A DNA stretch of 20,081 bases, taken from an uncultured Porphyromonadaceae bacterium (GTDB lineage: Bacteria > Bacteroidota > Bacteroidia > Bacteroidales > Muribaculaceae). The notes beneath the pieces are model-generated. The model was not told where the DNA came from and did not search any database. It was given only the letters and a program-made list of their open reading frames with translations. The stretch lies in the NCBI GenBank assembly GCA_900549445.1, contig UROS01000023.1, forward strand, positions 1-20,081. The letters run 5' to 3'. The position numbers and the translations under genes were made by a program. Shown here in pieces: positions 6,248 to 14,535 of the stretch (its first letter is position 1; each line of letters begins with the position of its first letter).

Positions 6248-7783
6248 ATGTCGGACAACAAGAAAATCAAGACCGCGCTGATTTCGGTCTTTCATAAGGA
6301 CGGACTCGACAAAATTCTGTCGCTGCTTAATCAAAACGGTGTAAAATTCCTTTCAACCGGGGGCACACGCTCATTTATTGAAAGCCTCGGCTACGAATGC
6401 GCCGCAGTGGAGGATCTCACAGGCTATCCCTCCATTTTAGGAGGCCGCGTGAAGACTCTTCACCCCAAAGTGTTCGGAGGTATTCTCAGCCGCCGCGACA
6501 ACGAAGGCGACCGCTCGCAGACAGCACAGTATGAAATTCCGGAAATAGATCTTGTTATCGTCGACCTGTATCCTTTCAGCGACACCGTGAAATCCGGTGC
6601 GGGCGAAGCCGACATAATTGAAAAAATCGACATAGGCGGCATCTCGCTCATCCGCGCTGCGGCAAAGAACTACAACGACGTGGTGATCGTAGCCTCCAAG
6701 GCCCAGTACGCTCCCCTTGCGGAAATGCTCGAGCGTCAGGGCGCGGTTTCAACCCTCGGCGAGCGCCGCTGGTTCGCCGCTCAGGCTTTCGCAGTGTCGT
6801 CGGGCTACGACAGCGACATCTACAATTATTTCGCCTCCACCCAGCCCGACATGACCGAACCCGACCTCCGCATAGCCATCGACGGCGCAAAGACAATGCG
6901 TTACGGCGAAAATCCGCATCAGAAGGGCGTGTTCTACGGAAATTTCGGCGAAATTTTCACGCAGATTCACGGTAAGGAGATTTCATACAACAATCTCCTC
7001 GATATCGACGCCGCCACCAGCCTCATGGCGGAGTTCGCAGAGCCTACCTTCGCCGTTCTGAAGCATAACAACGCCTGCGGTGTGGCTTCGCGCGGAACAA
7101 TTCTCGAAGCGTGGAAGGACGCCCTCGCCGGCGACCCCGTCAGCGCATTCGGCGGCGTGCTCATCACCAACGGTACGGTCGACGACGCTACTGCCGAAGA
7201 AATCAACAAGATATTCTTCGAGGTAATCATCGCGCCCGAATATACCGACGGCGCCCTCGAGATTCTTAAAAGCAAGAAAAACCGCATAATACTCATACAG
7301 AAGGAGAAAGTTACCACCACCCGTCAGTTCCGTTCGATTCTGAACGGTGCCCTCGTCCAGGATCGCGACCTGAAGGTGGAAACCCCCTCAGACCTCACGC
7401 AGGTAACCAATCTGGCAGTGAAGCCCGAACAGGTAGAAGATCTGCTCTTCGCCAACAAGATCGTGAAGCACTCCAAGAGCAACGCCATCGTTCTTGCCAA
7501 GAACCGCGCGCTCTGCGCAAGCGGCATCGGACAGACATCGCGTGTCGACGCCCTCCGTCAGGCAATCGAGAAAGCCGGCGCTTTCGGCCATGACCTCCAC
7601 GGTGCCGTAATGGCCTCGGATGCGTTCTTCCCCTTCGGCGACTGTGTGGAGATTGCGGGAAACGCCGGAATCGACGCCGTCATCCAGCCCGGCGGCTCAA
7701 TCCGCGACCAGGAGTCGATTGACTATTGCAATGCCCACGACATTGCCATGGTCATCACCGGCATCCGTCATTTCAAGCACTAA
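6248..7783 (+). CDS. purH: Bifunctional AICAR transformylase / IMP cyclohydrolase
   Basis: This 511-residue enzyme catalyses the last two steps of purine synthesis. It formylates AICAR with 10-formyl-tetrahydrofolate and closes the ring to IMP in the cytoplasm. The N-terminal cyclohydrolase (about 1-150) carries S-T-G-G-T-R and the G-R-V-K-T-L-H-P-K motif near 66. The C-terminal transformylase carries Y-G-E-N-P-H-Q, K-H-N-N-A-C-G-V-A near 272 with the catalytic Lys and His, S-D-A-F-F-P-F-G-D near 457, and Q-P-G-G-S-I-R-D. The length is normal for the family. ATG 6248 follows the -7 box by 31 bases and has no Shine-Dalgarno, as is usual in Bacteroidetes. mreB starts 21 bp after its stop, so the rod genes are probably cotranscribed from this promoter. 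Confidence 0.97.
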   Translation: MSDNKKIKTALISVFHKDGLDKILSLLNQNGVKFLSTGGTRSFIESLGYECAAVEDLTGYPSILGGRVKTLHPKVFGGILSRRDNEGDRSQTAQYEIPEIDLVIVDLYPFSDTVKSGAGEADIIEKIDIGGISLIRAAAKNYNDVVIVASKAQYAPLAEMLERQGAVSTLGERRWFAAQAFAVSSGYDSDIYNYFASTQPDMTEPDLRIAIDGAKTMRYGENPHQKGVFYGNFGEIFTQIHGKEISYNNLLDIDAATSLMAEFAEPTFAVLKHNNACGVASRGTILEAWKDALAGDPVSAFGGVLITNGTVDDATAEEINKIFFEVIIAPEYTDGALEILKSKKNRIILIQKEKVTTTRQFRSILNGALVQDRDLKVETPSDLTQVTNLAVKPEQVEDLLFANKIVKHSKSNAIVLAKNRALCASGIGQTSRVDALRQAIEKAGAFGHDLHGAVMASDAFFPFGDCVEIAGNAGIDAVIQPGGSIRDQESIDYCNAHDIAMVITGIRHFKH

Positions 7784-7804
7784 TTCTTTATAACCAACAT
7801 TCCA

Positions 7805-8827
7805 ATGGGACTATTCTCTCTAACACAAGAAATCGCTATTGACCTCGGCACGGCCAATACCATCATAATCCACGACGACAAAATCGTGATTGACGAGCCG
7901 TCGATTGTGGCCATCGAGAAACGCACAGGCCGTCTGAGAGCGGTAGGTCACGAGGCGCAGCGCATGCTCGGGCGCGAAAATCCCGACATCGAGACCATAC
8001 GCCCGCTCCGCAAAGGCGTGATCGCCAACTTCAATGCCGCCGAAATGATGATCCGCGGCCTTGTGGCGAAAGCCCGCACAAAAAGCAGCTGGTTCTCGTC
8101 GCCGTCGATGAAAATGGTGATCGGTATTCCCTCCGGCTCTACCGAAGTGGAGATCCGCGCCGTGCGCGACTCGTCGGAACACGCCGGCGGCCGCGACGTA
8201 TACATGATCTACGAGCCGATGGCCGCCGCACTCGGTATCGGCATCGACGTTCTCGCCCCGCAGGGCAACATGGTGGTCGACATAGGCGGCGGTACGACTG
8301 AAATCGCCGTTATTTCGCTTGGCGGCATCGTGTCGAACAAGTCGATTCAGGTGGCCGGCGACGACCTTACCGACGACATCAAGGATCACATGAGCCGCGT
8401 CCACAACATCAAGGTGGGCGAGCGCACCGCCGAGCAGATAAAAATCAACGTAGGCTCCGCACTCACCGAACTCGAGAACCCGCCGGAAGACTTTATTGTC
8501 CACGGTCCCAACAAGATGACCGCACTCCCCATGGAGGTGCCGGTGTCGTATCAGGAGATTTCCCACTGCATCGAGAAGTCGATTTCGAAAATCGAGGCTG
8601 CAGTGCTTCAGGCTCTCGACGCCACCCCGCCGGAACTTTACGCCGACATTGTGATGAACGGCATCTATCTCGCAGGCGGCGGCGCCATGCTCCGCGGTCT
8701 CGACAAGCGCCTTACCGACAAGATCGGCATCCAGTTCCACATTGCGGAAGATCCTCTGCTCGCAGTGGCAAAGGGAACGGGCGTGGCACTCAAAAATATA
8801 GATACTTTCTCGTTCCTGATCCGGTAA
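7805..8827 (+). CDS. mreB: Rod-shape-determining actin homologue MreB
   Basis: This 340-residue bacterial actin forms membrane-bound filaments that orient the elongation machinery. Phosphate-1 loop D-L-G-T-A-N-T (13-19), phosphate-2 D-I-G-G-G-T-T-E (about 159-166) and the nucleotide motif G-G-G-A-M-L (about 292) are intact. The N-terminus M-G-L-F-S-L fits the short membrane-contacting end found in the family. It leads the mreBCD-mrdA-rodA block and sits 21 bp behind purH. A 13-bp hairpin follows before mreC and may help set its level above that of the downstream genes. Confidence 0.97.
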   Translation: MGLFSLTQEIAIDLGTANTIIIHDDKIVIDEPSIVAIEKRTGRLRAVGHEAQRMLGRENPDIETIRPLRKGVIANFNAAEMMIRGLVAKARTKSSWFSSPSMKMVIGIPSGSTEVEIRAVRDSSEHAGGRDVYMIYEPMAAALGIGIDVLAPQGNMVVDIGGGTTEIAVISLGGIVSNKSIQVAGDDLTDDIKDHMSRVHNIKVGERTAEQIKINVGSALTELENPPEDFIVHGPNKMTALPMEVPVSYQEISHCIEKSISKIEAAVLQALDATPPELYADIVMNGIYLAGGGAMLRGLDKRLTDKIGIQFHIAEDPLLAVAKGTGVALKNIDTFSFLIR

Positions 8828-8851
8828 CGGAATCTCACAGCAAACCATCAT

Positions 8852-8884
8852 CTCATAAAGCCCGCCTGTATCGGGCTTTATGAG
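8852..8884 (+). other. Strong intercistronic hairpin between mreB and mreC
   Basis: CTCATAAAGCCCG (8852-8864) pairs perfectly with 8872-8884 over 13 bp, with a 7-base loop. No T-run follows (the next bases are TATAAACAAG), so it is not a standard terminator. mreC starts 20 bases later at a GTG. In operons such hairpins can protect the upstream message or cause partial termination; either would give more MreB than MreC, MreD, PBP2 and RodA. Confidence 0.65.
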
Positions 8885-8904
8885 TATAAACAAGATTCGC
8901 AAAC

Positions 8905-9759
8905 GTGCGCGAGCTTTTAAAATTCTTTCTGAAATACAGTTCATGGGTTCTGTTTGCCGTGTATGTCACGGCAAGCTGCCTGTTGCTGTTTCAGAACAAT
9001 CCTTACCAGCACTACGTGTATCTCACCTCAGCCAATGCCGCGTCGGCCGGAATCTACAAGGCGGTGAGCAACGTCACCTCCTACTTTGCCCTCCGCGACA
9101 TCAACGAGGATCTTCAGCGCCGAAACGCCGACCTCGAACTTGAAGTGCTGAAACTCAAGGATGTCATCCACAGGTATCACGAGAAGGAGTATGCCGATTC
9201 CATGGTTGTTGATTCCGCTTTAGCGCGCTACAATTTCATAGTGGCCCACGTGATAAACAATTCCATAAACCGCAACCATAATTACATAACCATCTCGAAA
9301 GGGCGTCTCGACGGCATAGAACCCGAGATGGGAGTGGTGGATCAGAACGGTATAGTAGGAATCGTGAACGTGACTGGCGACCACACCGCGCGCCTCATCT
9401 CGGTGCTCAATCCCCATCTGCGTATTTCGTGCAAGGTGAAGGGGCAGGATCACGTGGGCTCGCTCGCCTGGGACGGCGCCGACCCCTCGGAGGCTTTGCT
9501 CGAGGAGCTGCCGCGCCACGCGAAATTCCATAAGGGCGACACGATCGTCACCAGCGGTTTCTCGTCGGTATTCCCCGAAGGCGTGCTCGTGGGTACAGTA
9601 ATTTCCGCTGAGAAAGAGCACGACGACAACTTTTTCGCACTCCGCGTCAGGCTTTTCACTGACTTCTCGACCCTTTCGACTGTCCGCGTAATCCGCGACA
9701 AGATGAAGGACGAACTCGCCACAGTGGAGCAGGACATTGAGGTAAAATCCACATTCTGA
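8905..9759 (+). CDS. mreC: Rod-shape-determining protein MreC
   Basis: This 284-residue bitopic protein links MreB/MreD to PBP2-RodA. It has a short cytoplasmic start (M-R-E-L-L-K-F-F), one membrane helix at about 13-30 and a coiled coil at about 62-95 (D-I-N-E-D-L-Q-R-R-N onward). The two-barrel periplasmic domain includes I-S-K-G, D-G-I-E-P-E-M-G-V and D-T-I-V-T-S-G-F-S-S-V-F-P-E-G. GTG 8905 gives the expected Bacteroidetes N-terminus, and no better in-frame ATG sits before the membrane helix. mreD starts 23 bp after its stop. Confidence 0.95.
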   Translation: MRELLKFFLKYSSWVLFAVYVTASCLLLFQNNPYQHYVYLTSANAASAGIYKAVSNVTSYFALRDINEDLQRRNADLELEVLKLKDVIHRYHEKEYADSMVVDSALARYNFIVAHVINNSINRNHNYITISKGRLDGIEPEMGVVDQNGIVGIVNVTGDHTARLISVLNPHLRISCKVKGQDHVGSLAWDGADPSEALLEELPRHAKFHKGDTIVTSGFSSVFPEGVLVGTVISAEKEHDDNFFALRVRLFTDFSTLSTVRVIRDKMKDELATVEQDIEVKSTF

Positions 9760-9782
9760 CCCTATCACCACACTAACAGATA

Positions 9783-10304
9783 ATGAGCAAGACCGTAATA
9801 CAGTTCGTGATGCTTACGCTGATACTTCTCAGCGCGCAGGTGCTGGTGCTCAACCATATATGCCTGTTCAACCTCGCGGTGCCGTTTGTGTTTATCTACG
9901 TGATAATCCGTCTTCCGATAACCCTTTCGCTCAACTGGACGCTCACGATAGCGTTTCTGATGGGTCTGACGGTAGACGTGTTTGCCGACACCTACGGAAT
10001 GAACGCCCTCGCTTGCACCATCCTTGCGGCGGTGCGCCGGCCGGTGCTTCACCTCTATGCATCGCGCGAGGAGGAGCTTCCGCGCCCCGAGCCCTCGCTC
10101 TATTCGCTCGGCACGTCGGTGTATCTGAAATACCTGCTGTCGATGACGCTCATCTACTGTACGCTGATTTTCGTTATTGAAAGTTTCACATTCTTCAATC
10201 CTCTCAGGCTCCTTCTCCGCATAGTCTGCAGCACGGTGCTTTCGATGCTTCTGATGGCGGGAATCGACAGCCTGCTTACACCCCGCAGTGAGAAAAGACT
10301 ATAA
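9783..10304 (+). CDS. mreD: Rod-shape-determining membrane protein MreD
   Basis: This 173-residue, nearly wholly hydrophobic protein has about five membrane helices. It includes the family-like segment G-L-T-V-D-V-F-A-D-T-Y-G-M-N-A-L-A (G-x-x-x-D-x-F followed by G-x-x-A). MreD is an essential partner of MreC in the elongasome. Assignment depends on this motif plus its position between mreC and the PBP2 gene. Its end overlaps the GTG start of mrdA by 17 bases. Confidence 0.93.
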   Translation: MSKTVIQFVMLTLILLSAQVLVLNHICLFNLAVPFVFIYVIIRLPITLSLNWTLTIAFLMGLTVDVFADTYGMNALACTILAAVRRPVLHLYASREEELPRPEPSLYSLGTSVYLKYLLSMTLIYCTLIFVIESFTFFNPLRLLLRIVCSTVLSMLLMAGIDSLLTPRSEKRL

Positions 10305-12141
10305 TCTTGAGAAACGCCGCTGGATAATTGGCGGTTTCATTCTCGTAGTCGCAATTATTTACATCGTGCGCCTTTTCAACCTTCAGGTGCTCGACGACAA
10401 ATACAAGGACTACGCCGACTCCAACGCATTTCTGCGCAAGGCCATCTACCCCTCGCGCGGAATAATCTACGACCGCAACGATAAACTGGTGGTCTACAAT
10501 CAGCCGGCCTACGACGTGATGATTATCCCGCGCGACGTCCACGAGTTCGACTCCATAGACTTCTGTTCGGCCATAAACATAACTCCCGAGCAGCTGCGCA
10601 AGCGCTTCCGCGACATGCGCAACTCGCCCGGTTACTCCTCCTACTCACCCCAGACTCTTATCACCCACCTGTCGCCCGAGGACTACGGGCGCCTGCAGGA
10701 GAAACTCTACCGCTTCCCCGGTTTCTACGTTCAGAAACGTATTCTCCGCCAGTATAACTACGACTGCGCCGCCAATATTCTCGGCAACATCCGCGAGGTC
10801 TCGGCGAAAGATGTGGAGCGTGACCCCTATTACATGGCGGGCGACTACACGGGCGACCTCGGCGTGGAGAAAAGCTACGAGCAGTTTCTGCGCGGCGAGA
10901 AAGGGCAGGAGGTGCTCATACGCGACGCCCACGGTCAGATTCAGGGCCGCTACGAGGACGGCGCACGCGACCGCGCCGCCATATCGGGGCGCAACCTCCG
11001 CCTCAGCATCGATATAGAACTGCAGCAGTATGCCGAGTCGCTGATGGTGAATAAAAAAGGCGCCGTCGTGGCGATTGAGCCTGAAACCGGCGAAATTCTC
11101 TGTATGGTCTCCGCACCGTCCTACAGTCCCACTCTTCTCGTAGGACGAAACCGCGGAAACAATTACTCGCGCCTTGTGAAGGATCCCGACAAGCCGCTGT
11201 TTGACCGTGCGCTCCAGGCGGCCTATCCCCCCGGCTCTACATTCAAACCGGGCCAGGGTCTGATTCTGCTCGAGGAGGGAATAATAAATCTGGGAACGGC
11301 ATATCCGTGCAGCCACGGTTTCATATCCGGCGGACTGCGTGTGGGCTGTCACGGCCACGGTTCGCCTCTGCCCCTGAAACCGGCGCTTCAGACGTCGTGC
11401 AACGCCTTCTTCTGCTGGGGTTTCAAGCATATGGTCGACCGGCGGTCGAAGTACGGCACTCCGGCGCGCGCCTTCGAGGTGTGGAAAAACCACCTCGTTT
11501 CTATGGGCTATGGCTACAAACTCGGAGTCGACCTTCCGGGTGAGAGCCGCGGCTTTCTCCCCAATGCCAAGTTCTACAACAAAATCTACGGCGAGAACCG
11601 CTGGAGCGCGAATACCATAATCTCCGTGTCGATAGGGCAGGGCGAGGTGCTCGCCACTCCTCTGCAGATAGCAAATGTCTGCGCCACTATCGCCAACCGC
11701 GGCTGGTTCATAACACCCCATGTGGTCAAGGAGGTGCAGGACACGGTGATGCCGCCGGAATACGTGGAGCGCCGCACACCGTCGATACACAGCAGCTACT
11801 ACAACGACGTGGCAGAAGGCATGCGCATGGCCGTGACCGGCGGTACATGCCGTCTTGCCAATCTTTCCGATATCGAGGTATGCGGTAAGACGGGTACGGC
11901 CCAGAATCCGCACGGACGCGACCACTCGGCTTTCATGGGGTTCGCGCCGTATCATAATCCCAAAATCGCAGTGGCTGTTTATGTGGAAAACGCAGGCTTC
12001 GGAGCCACGTTCGGGGTGCCCATCGGCTCGCTGGTGATTGAAAAATATCTGCGCGGCCATATACCGGAAGAGCGGAAATATATCGAAACACGAATGTTAC
12101 AGTCAAACACCATACAATTCAGTGGCACAAAAAAGCACTAA
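10288..12141 (+). CDS. mrdA: Penicillin-binding protein 2 (elongation transpeptidase)
   Basis: This 617-residue class B PBP cross-links peptidoglycan during elongation. A cytoplasmic stub R-K-D-Y-N-L-E-K-R-R and one membrane helix (about 12-28) precede the pedestal (S-R-G-I-I-Y-D-R-N near 52) and the transpeptidase domain. Catalytic motifs are S317-T-F-K, S370-C-N and K534-T-G-T. GTG 10288 is used because the charged stub and helix begin there. It overlaps mreD by 17 bases, so translational coupling is likely. RodA, its glycosyltransferase partner, follows with a 20-base overlap. Confidence 0.96.
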   Translation: MRKDYNLEKRRWIIGGFILVVAIIYIVRLFNLQVLDDKYKDYADSNAFLRKAIYPSRGIIYDRNDKLVVYNQPAYDVMIIPRDVHEFDSIDFCSAINITPEQLRKRFRDMRNSPGYSSYSPQTLITHLSPEDYGRLQEKLYRFPGFYVQKRILRQYNYDCAANILGNIREVSAKDVERDPYYMAGDYTGDLGVEKSYEQFLRGEKGQEVLIRDAHGQIQGRYEDGARDRAAISGRNLRLSIDIELQQYAESLMVNKKGAVVAIEPETGEILCMVSAPSYSPTLLVGRNRGNNYSRLVKDPDKPLFDRALQAAYPPGSTFKPGQGLILLEEGIINLGTAYPCSHGFISGGLRVGCHGHGSPLPLKPALQTSCNAFFCWGFKHMVDRRSKYGTPARAFEVWKNHLVSMGYGYKLGVDLPGESRGFLPNAKFYNKIYGENRWSANTIISVSIGQGEVLATPLQIANVCATIANRGWFITPHVVKEVQDTVMPPEYVERRTPSIHSSYYNDVAEGMRMAVTGGTCRLANLSDIEVCGKTGTAQNPHGRDHSAFMGFAPYHNPKIAVAVYVENAGFGATFGVPIGSLVIEKYLRGHIPEERKYIETRMLQSNTIQFSGTKKH

Positions 12142-13588
12142 TCCCTCGGTATTCAGCTACGTAGACTGGACCACGATAATAATTTATCTGCTGCTCGTGG
12201 CCGCCGGCGCCGTAAGCATATATGCGGCGAGCTACGACTATGACCATGCCTCGATTTTTGAATTCAGCGAATTTTCCGGCAAGCAGATCAGGTGGATAGG
12301 CCTCTCGCTCGCCGCCGGTCTCGTTTTACTGCTCATCGACGTGAGGGTCTACGAAAACTACGCCTATATAATATATGTGGCGCTGTTGCTGTTGCTTTTG
12401 GTGACGATATTCATCGCCCCCGACATCAAAGGTTCGAGATCTTGGCTCGTGATAGGAGGCATGAGCCTGCAGCCGGCGGAATTCGGCAAATTCGCAACGG
12501 CACTTGCGCTGGCCAAACTCTTCAGCAGCTACAATTTTGTGCTCAACGCCTCCCACAAGAACTACGTGAAGGCGCTTCTGATTATTTTCCTGCCCATAAT
12601 CCTGATTCTCGGTCAGAAGGAAACCGGTTCTGCGCTGGTCTATCTGTCGCTCTTCTTTGTGCTCTACCGCGAGGGCATGAGCGGGATGGTGCTTCTCGCA
12701 GCCCTATGCGCCGTAGTGATATTCGTTGTCGCCATCAAGTTTACCGACTCGCTGCTGCTGGGAATTCCCGTGGGGCAGGCGGCAGTGTTCATTCTGCTTA
12801 TGGTGCTGATGGTCGGCATGCTCGCTATTTATTGCAAACGGTTCGATGCCGCCCGCAATGTGGCTCTATGGTTTATAGCAACTGGAGCGCTCGCCACGGT
12901 GCTCGCGCTCAGTGGCGTCAGTGTGCCGGGAACATGGTTTTTCATAGGGGTGATTTTCACCGCGATAATCTACATAATCGTGCTGATGCTCCACACTAAG
13001 GCGCGCAAACTCATAATTACGGCAGCATCAATTACCGCGGGAGTTGCTTTTCTCTTTTCGGTCAACTACGCTTTTACCGAAGTGTTGCAGCCTCACCAGC
13101 AGATGCGCATAAAGGTTGCGCTGGGCATAGAGGAAGACCTCCGCGGGGCAGGGTACAACGTTAACCAGTCGAAAATCGCCATCGGTTCAGGCGGAGTGTT
13201 CGGAAAGGGGTTTCTGAACGGCACGCAGACCAAGCTGAAATACGTGCCGGAGCAGCATACTGACTTCATTTTCTGTACGATAGGCGAGGAGGAAGGCTTT
13301 ATAGGGTCGGGGGCGGTGCTTGTGGCTTTCGTGGTGCTGATTTTCCGCATTATCGCCATAGCAGAGCGGCAGCCGGGTGCGTTCGGGCGAGTCTACGCTT
13401 ACTGCGTGGCGTCGTATTTCATCTTCCATCTCGCCATCAACGTGGGAATGGTGATAGGGCTATGTCCGGTGATAGGCATTCCGCTGCCATTCTTCAGTTA
13501 CGGAGGTTCTTCGCTCTGGGGCTTCACCTTCCTGCTGTTCATACTACTGCGTATCGACGCCGCCCGACGCGAACGTCCGTCATACTGA
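12122..13588 (+). CDS. rodA: SEDS peptidoglycan glycosyltransferase RodA
   Basis: This SEDS-family protein polymerises lipid II with PBP2. About ten membrane helices are visible. Motifs include G-S-R-S-W in the first long loop, G-Q-K-E-T-G-S-A-L (about 164), G-E-E-E-G-F-I-G-S-G and L-P-F-F-S-Y-G-G-S-S (about 455). The frame is open back to TTG 12038, but that extension lies inside mrdA and is hydrophilic and unlike RodA. GTG 12122 (M-A-Q-K-S-T-N-P) gives 488 residues, close to Bacteroidetes RodA, with a 20-base overlap of mrdA like the mreD/mrdA overlap. The stop is 13 bp before luxS. Confidence 0.94.
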   Translation: MAQKSTNPSVFSYVDWTTIIIYLLLVAAGAVSIYAASYDYDHASIFEFSEFSGKQIRWIGLSLAAGLVLLLIDVRVYENYAYIIYVALLLLLLVTIFIAPDIKGSRSWLVIGGMSLQPAEFGKFATALALAKLFSSYNFVLNASHKNYVKALLIIFLPIILILGQKETGSALVYLSLFFVLYREGMSGMVLLAALCAVVIFVVAIKFTDSLLLGIPVGQAAVFILLMVLMVGMLAIYCKRFDAARNVALWFIATGALATVLALSGVSVPGTWFFIGVIFTAIIYIIVLMLHTKARKLIITAASITAGVAFLFSVNYAFTEVLQPHQQMRIKVALGIEEDLRGAGYNVNQSKIAIGSGGVFGKGFLNGTQTKLKYVPEQHTDFIFCTIGEEEGFIGSGAVLVAFVVLIFRIIAIAERQPGAFGRVYAYCVASYFIFHLAINVGMVIGLCPVIGIPLPFFSYGGSSLWGFTFLLFILLRIDAARRERPSY

Positions 13589-13601
13589 TTCCCAAACGAT
13601 T

Positions 13602-14078
13602 ATGAAAAAGATAGCAAGCTTTACCATCGACCATACCCGGCTCGAGCCGGGCATCTACGTGAGCCGCCGCGATGTTACACCCGCGGGCGACACCATCACG
13701 ACTTTCGACATCCGCATGACCCGCCCCAACCGCGAGCCGGCGCTCTCGCCGCAGACCCTCCACGCCATGGAGCATCTCGCCGCCACTTTCCTGCGCAACC
13801 ATCCCGTCTGGGCCGACAAGGTCGTGTATTGGGGTCCGATGGGCTGCTGTACGGGTAATTACCTCCTGCTTCAGGGCAATTTGGAAAGTTCCGACATCAT
13901 CCCGCTCATACGCGAAACCATGGAATTCATAGCGGGCTACGAAGGTGAGATCCCAGGTGCCACACCCCGCGACTGCGGAAATTACTCCTTTATGGATCCC
14001 GCCGGCGCCCGCGAAGCCGCGCGCCGCTATCTCACCCAAACCCTTTCCGCCCCTGCAACCGAATACCTCCGCGACTGA
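13602..14078 (+). CDS. luxS: S-ribosylhomocysteine lyase LuxS
   Basis: This 158-residue enzyme cleaves S-ribosylhomocysteine to homocysteine and DPD, the precursor of autoinducer AI-2, in the activated methyl cycle. The start (F-T-I-D-H-T-R-L-E-P-G-I-Y), the metal site H54-A-M-E57-H58 and the third ligand C125 in P-G-A-T-P-R-D-C-G are present. C82 in M-G-C-C-T-G-N-Y is the equivalent of B. subtilis catalytic C84. The residue after it is Cys83, where sequences that I recall have Arg or Gln. The gap to rodA is only 13 bp with no terminator or promoter seen, so luxS is likely the last gene of the rod operon. ATG 13602 has no Shine-Dalgarno. Confidence 0.96.
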   Translation: MKKIASFTIDHTRLEPGIYVSRRDVTPAGDTITTFDIRMTRPNREPALSPQTLHAMEHLAATFLRNHPVWADKVVYWGPMGCCTGNYLLLQGNLESSDIIPLIRETMEFIAGYEGEIPGATPRDCGNYSFMDPAGAREAARRYLTQTLSAPATEYLRD

Positions 14079-14135
14079 TCCGGTGAATCCGAGAGGTTCA
14101 GACGACATTTCCGGCTGAACAATCCTTAACTCGCA
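14079..14135. other. Spacer between luxS and repeat copy 1
   Basis: This 57-bp stretch contains a modest inverted repeat, GTTCAG (14096-14101) and CTGAAC (14115-14120), with a 13-base loop. There is no T-run, so it is a poor terminator. No gene was seen. Confidence 0.35.
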
Positions 14136-14385
14136 ACAAGCCCTATGAGGTGGTGCAGATGGGCCTCCGGCGGCAGCCAAGTTTCACCGAGACCGAGGCT
14201 GTCGCCGGGGTCGAGGCATCACCGCTCCGCGGCTCGCCCCGAATGAAGGAGGGTGTGTGGCTGTCCCACAGCTCCGCTTCGCTGCGCAGTGGGAAGTTAA
14301 TGGAATATCGCGCTTCCAGCGCTTTCTTCGAAGAACGAAATACTTGGTTGGCTGCGTTGCCGTAAATGCGGTTTTTTATGCCTTG
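14136..14385 (+). repeat. ~250-bp structured direct repeat, copy 1
   Basis: The stretch from ACAAGCCCTATGAGG to TTTTTTATGCCTTG recurs at 16301-16548 with roughly 95% identity; similarity stops sharply at both ends. It is predicted to fold. CCGGCGGCAGCC (14167-14178) pairs with 14197-14208 over 12 bp (one G-U). GCGC arms at 14310-14313 and 14319-14322 form a small hairpin. TTCTTCGAAGAA (14324-14335) is a perfect palindrome. CCG (14360-14362) and CGG (14369-14371) frame a mini-stem just before T6, like a weak terminator. The ends are weakly inverted (CAAG and CTTG). A frame of 71 codons is open here but is broken in copy 2 by TAG and a 2-bp deletion, so coding is unlikely. I do not recognise the family. 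Confidence 0.85.
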
Positions 14386-14524
14386 TTCTGAAGTTTACGC
14401 ATATAGTATAAGTGATTGTTCCGGTCGAGGCAGAAGCCGGTAATTAAAGCAAAAATTGGGATTTATATACCGTGGAGATGCGTTTTTTTCTTTCCGATTA
14501 TCACTGAGTTACGAAATTTTGTGG
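14386..14524. other. AT-rich spacer between repeat copy 1 and the cassette 1 promoter
   Basis: 139 bp with no gene or RNA element that I recognise. A T7 run at 14481-14487 has no proper stem in front of it. It is not similar to the 38-bp stretch between repeat copy 2 and its promoter. Confidence 0.4.
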
Positions 14525-14532
14525 TAACTTTG
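14525..14532 (+). promoter_or_regulatory. -7 box of cassette 1
   Basis: TAACTTTG fits TAnnTTTG and is identical to the boxes at 16587 and 18365. A clear -33 is not visible. The implied start is near 14537, nearly on top of ATG 14536, so that ATG would be read only leaderless. Confidence 0.55.
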
Positions 14533-14535
14533 TGT

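Noticed and set aside
8852..8884. Hairpin as a true terminator after mreB
   Set aside because: No T-run follows and mreC begins 20 bases later with no -7 box between; full termination would cut off the rod genes.
7820..8944. Long minus-strand open frame opposite mreB (also 10645-12060 opposite mrdA and 18569-19423 opposite leuA)
   Set aside because: They are His/Arg/Ala-rich shadows of GC-rich coding sequence, with no start context or family resemblance.
12038..12121. N-terminal extension of RodA from TTG 12038
   Set aside because: It lies wholly in mrdA and is unlike RodA; GTG 12122 gives a normal length.
14150..14365. Open frame of 71 codons inside repeat copy 1
   Set aside because: Copy 2 has TAG and a 2-bp deletion in the same frame, and the hairpins explain the sequence constraint better.
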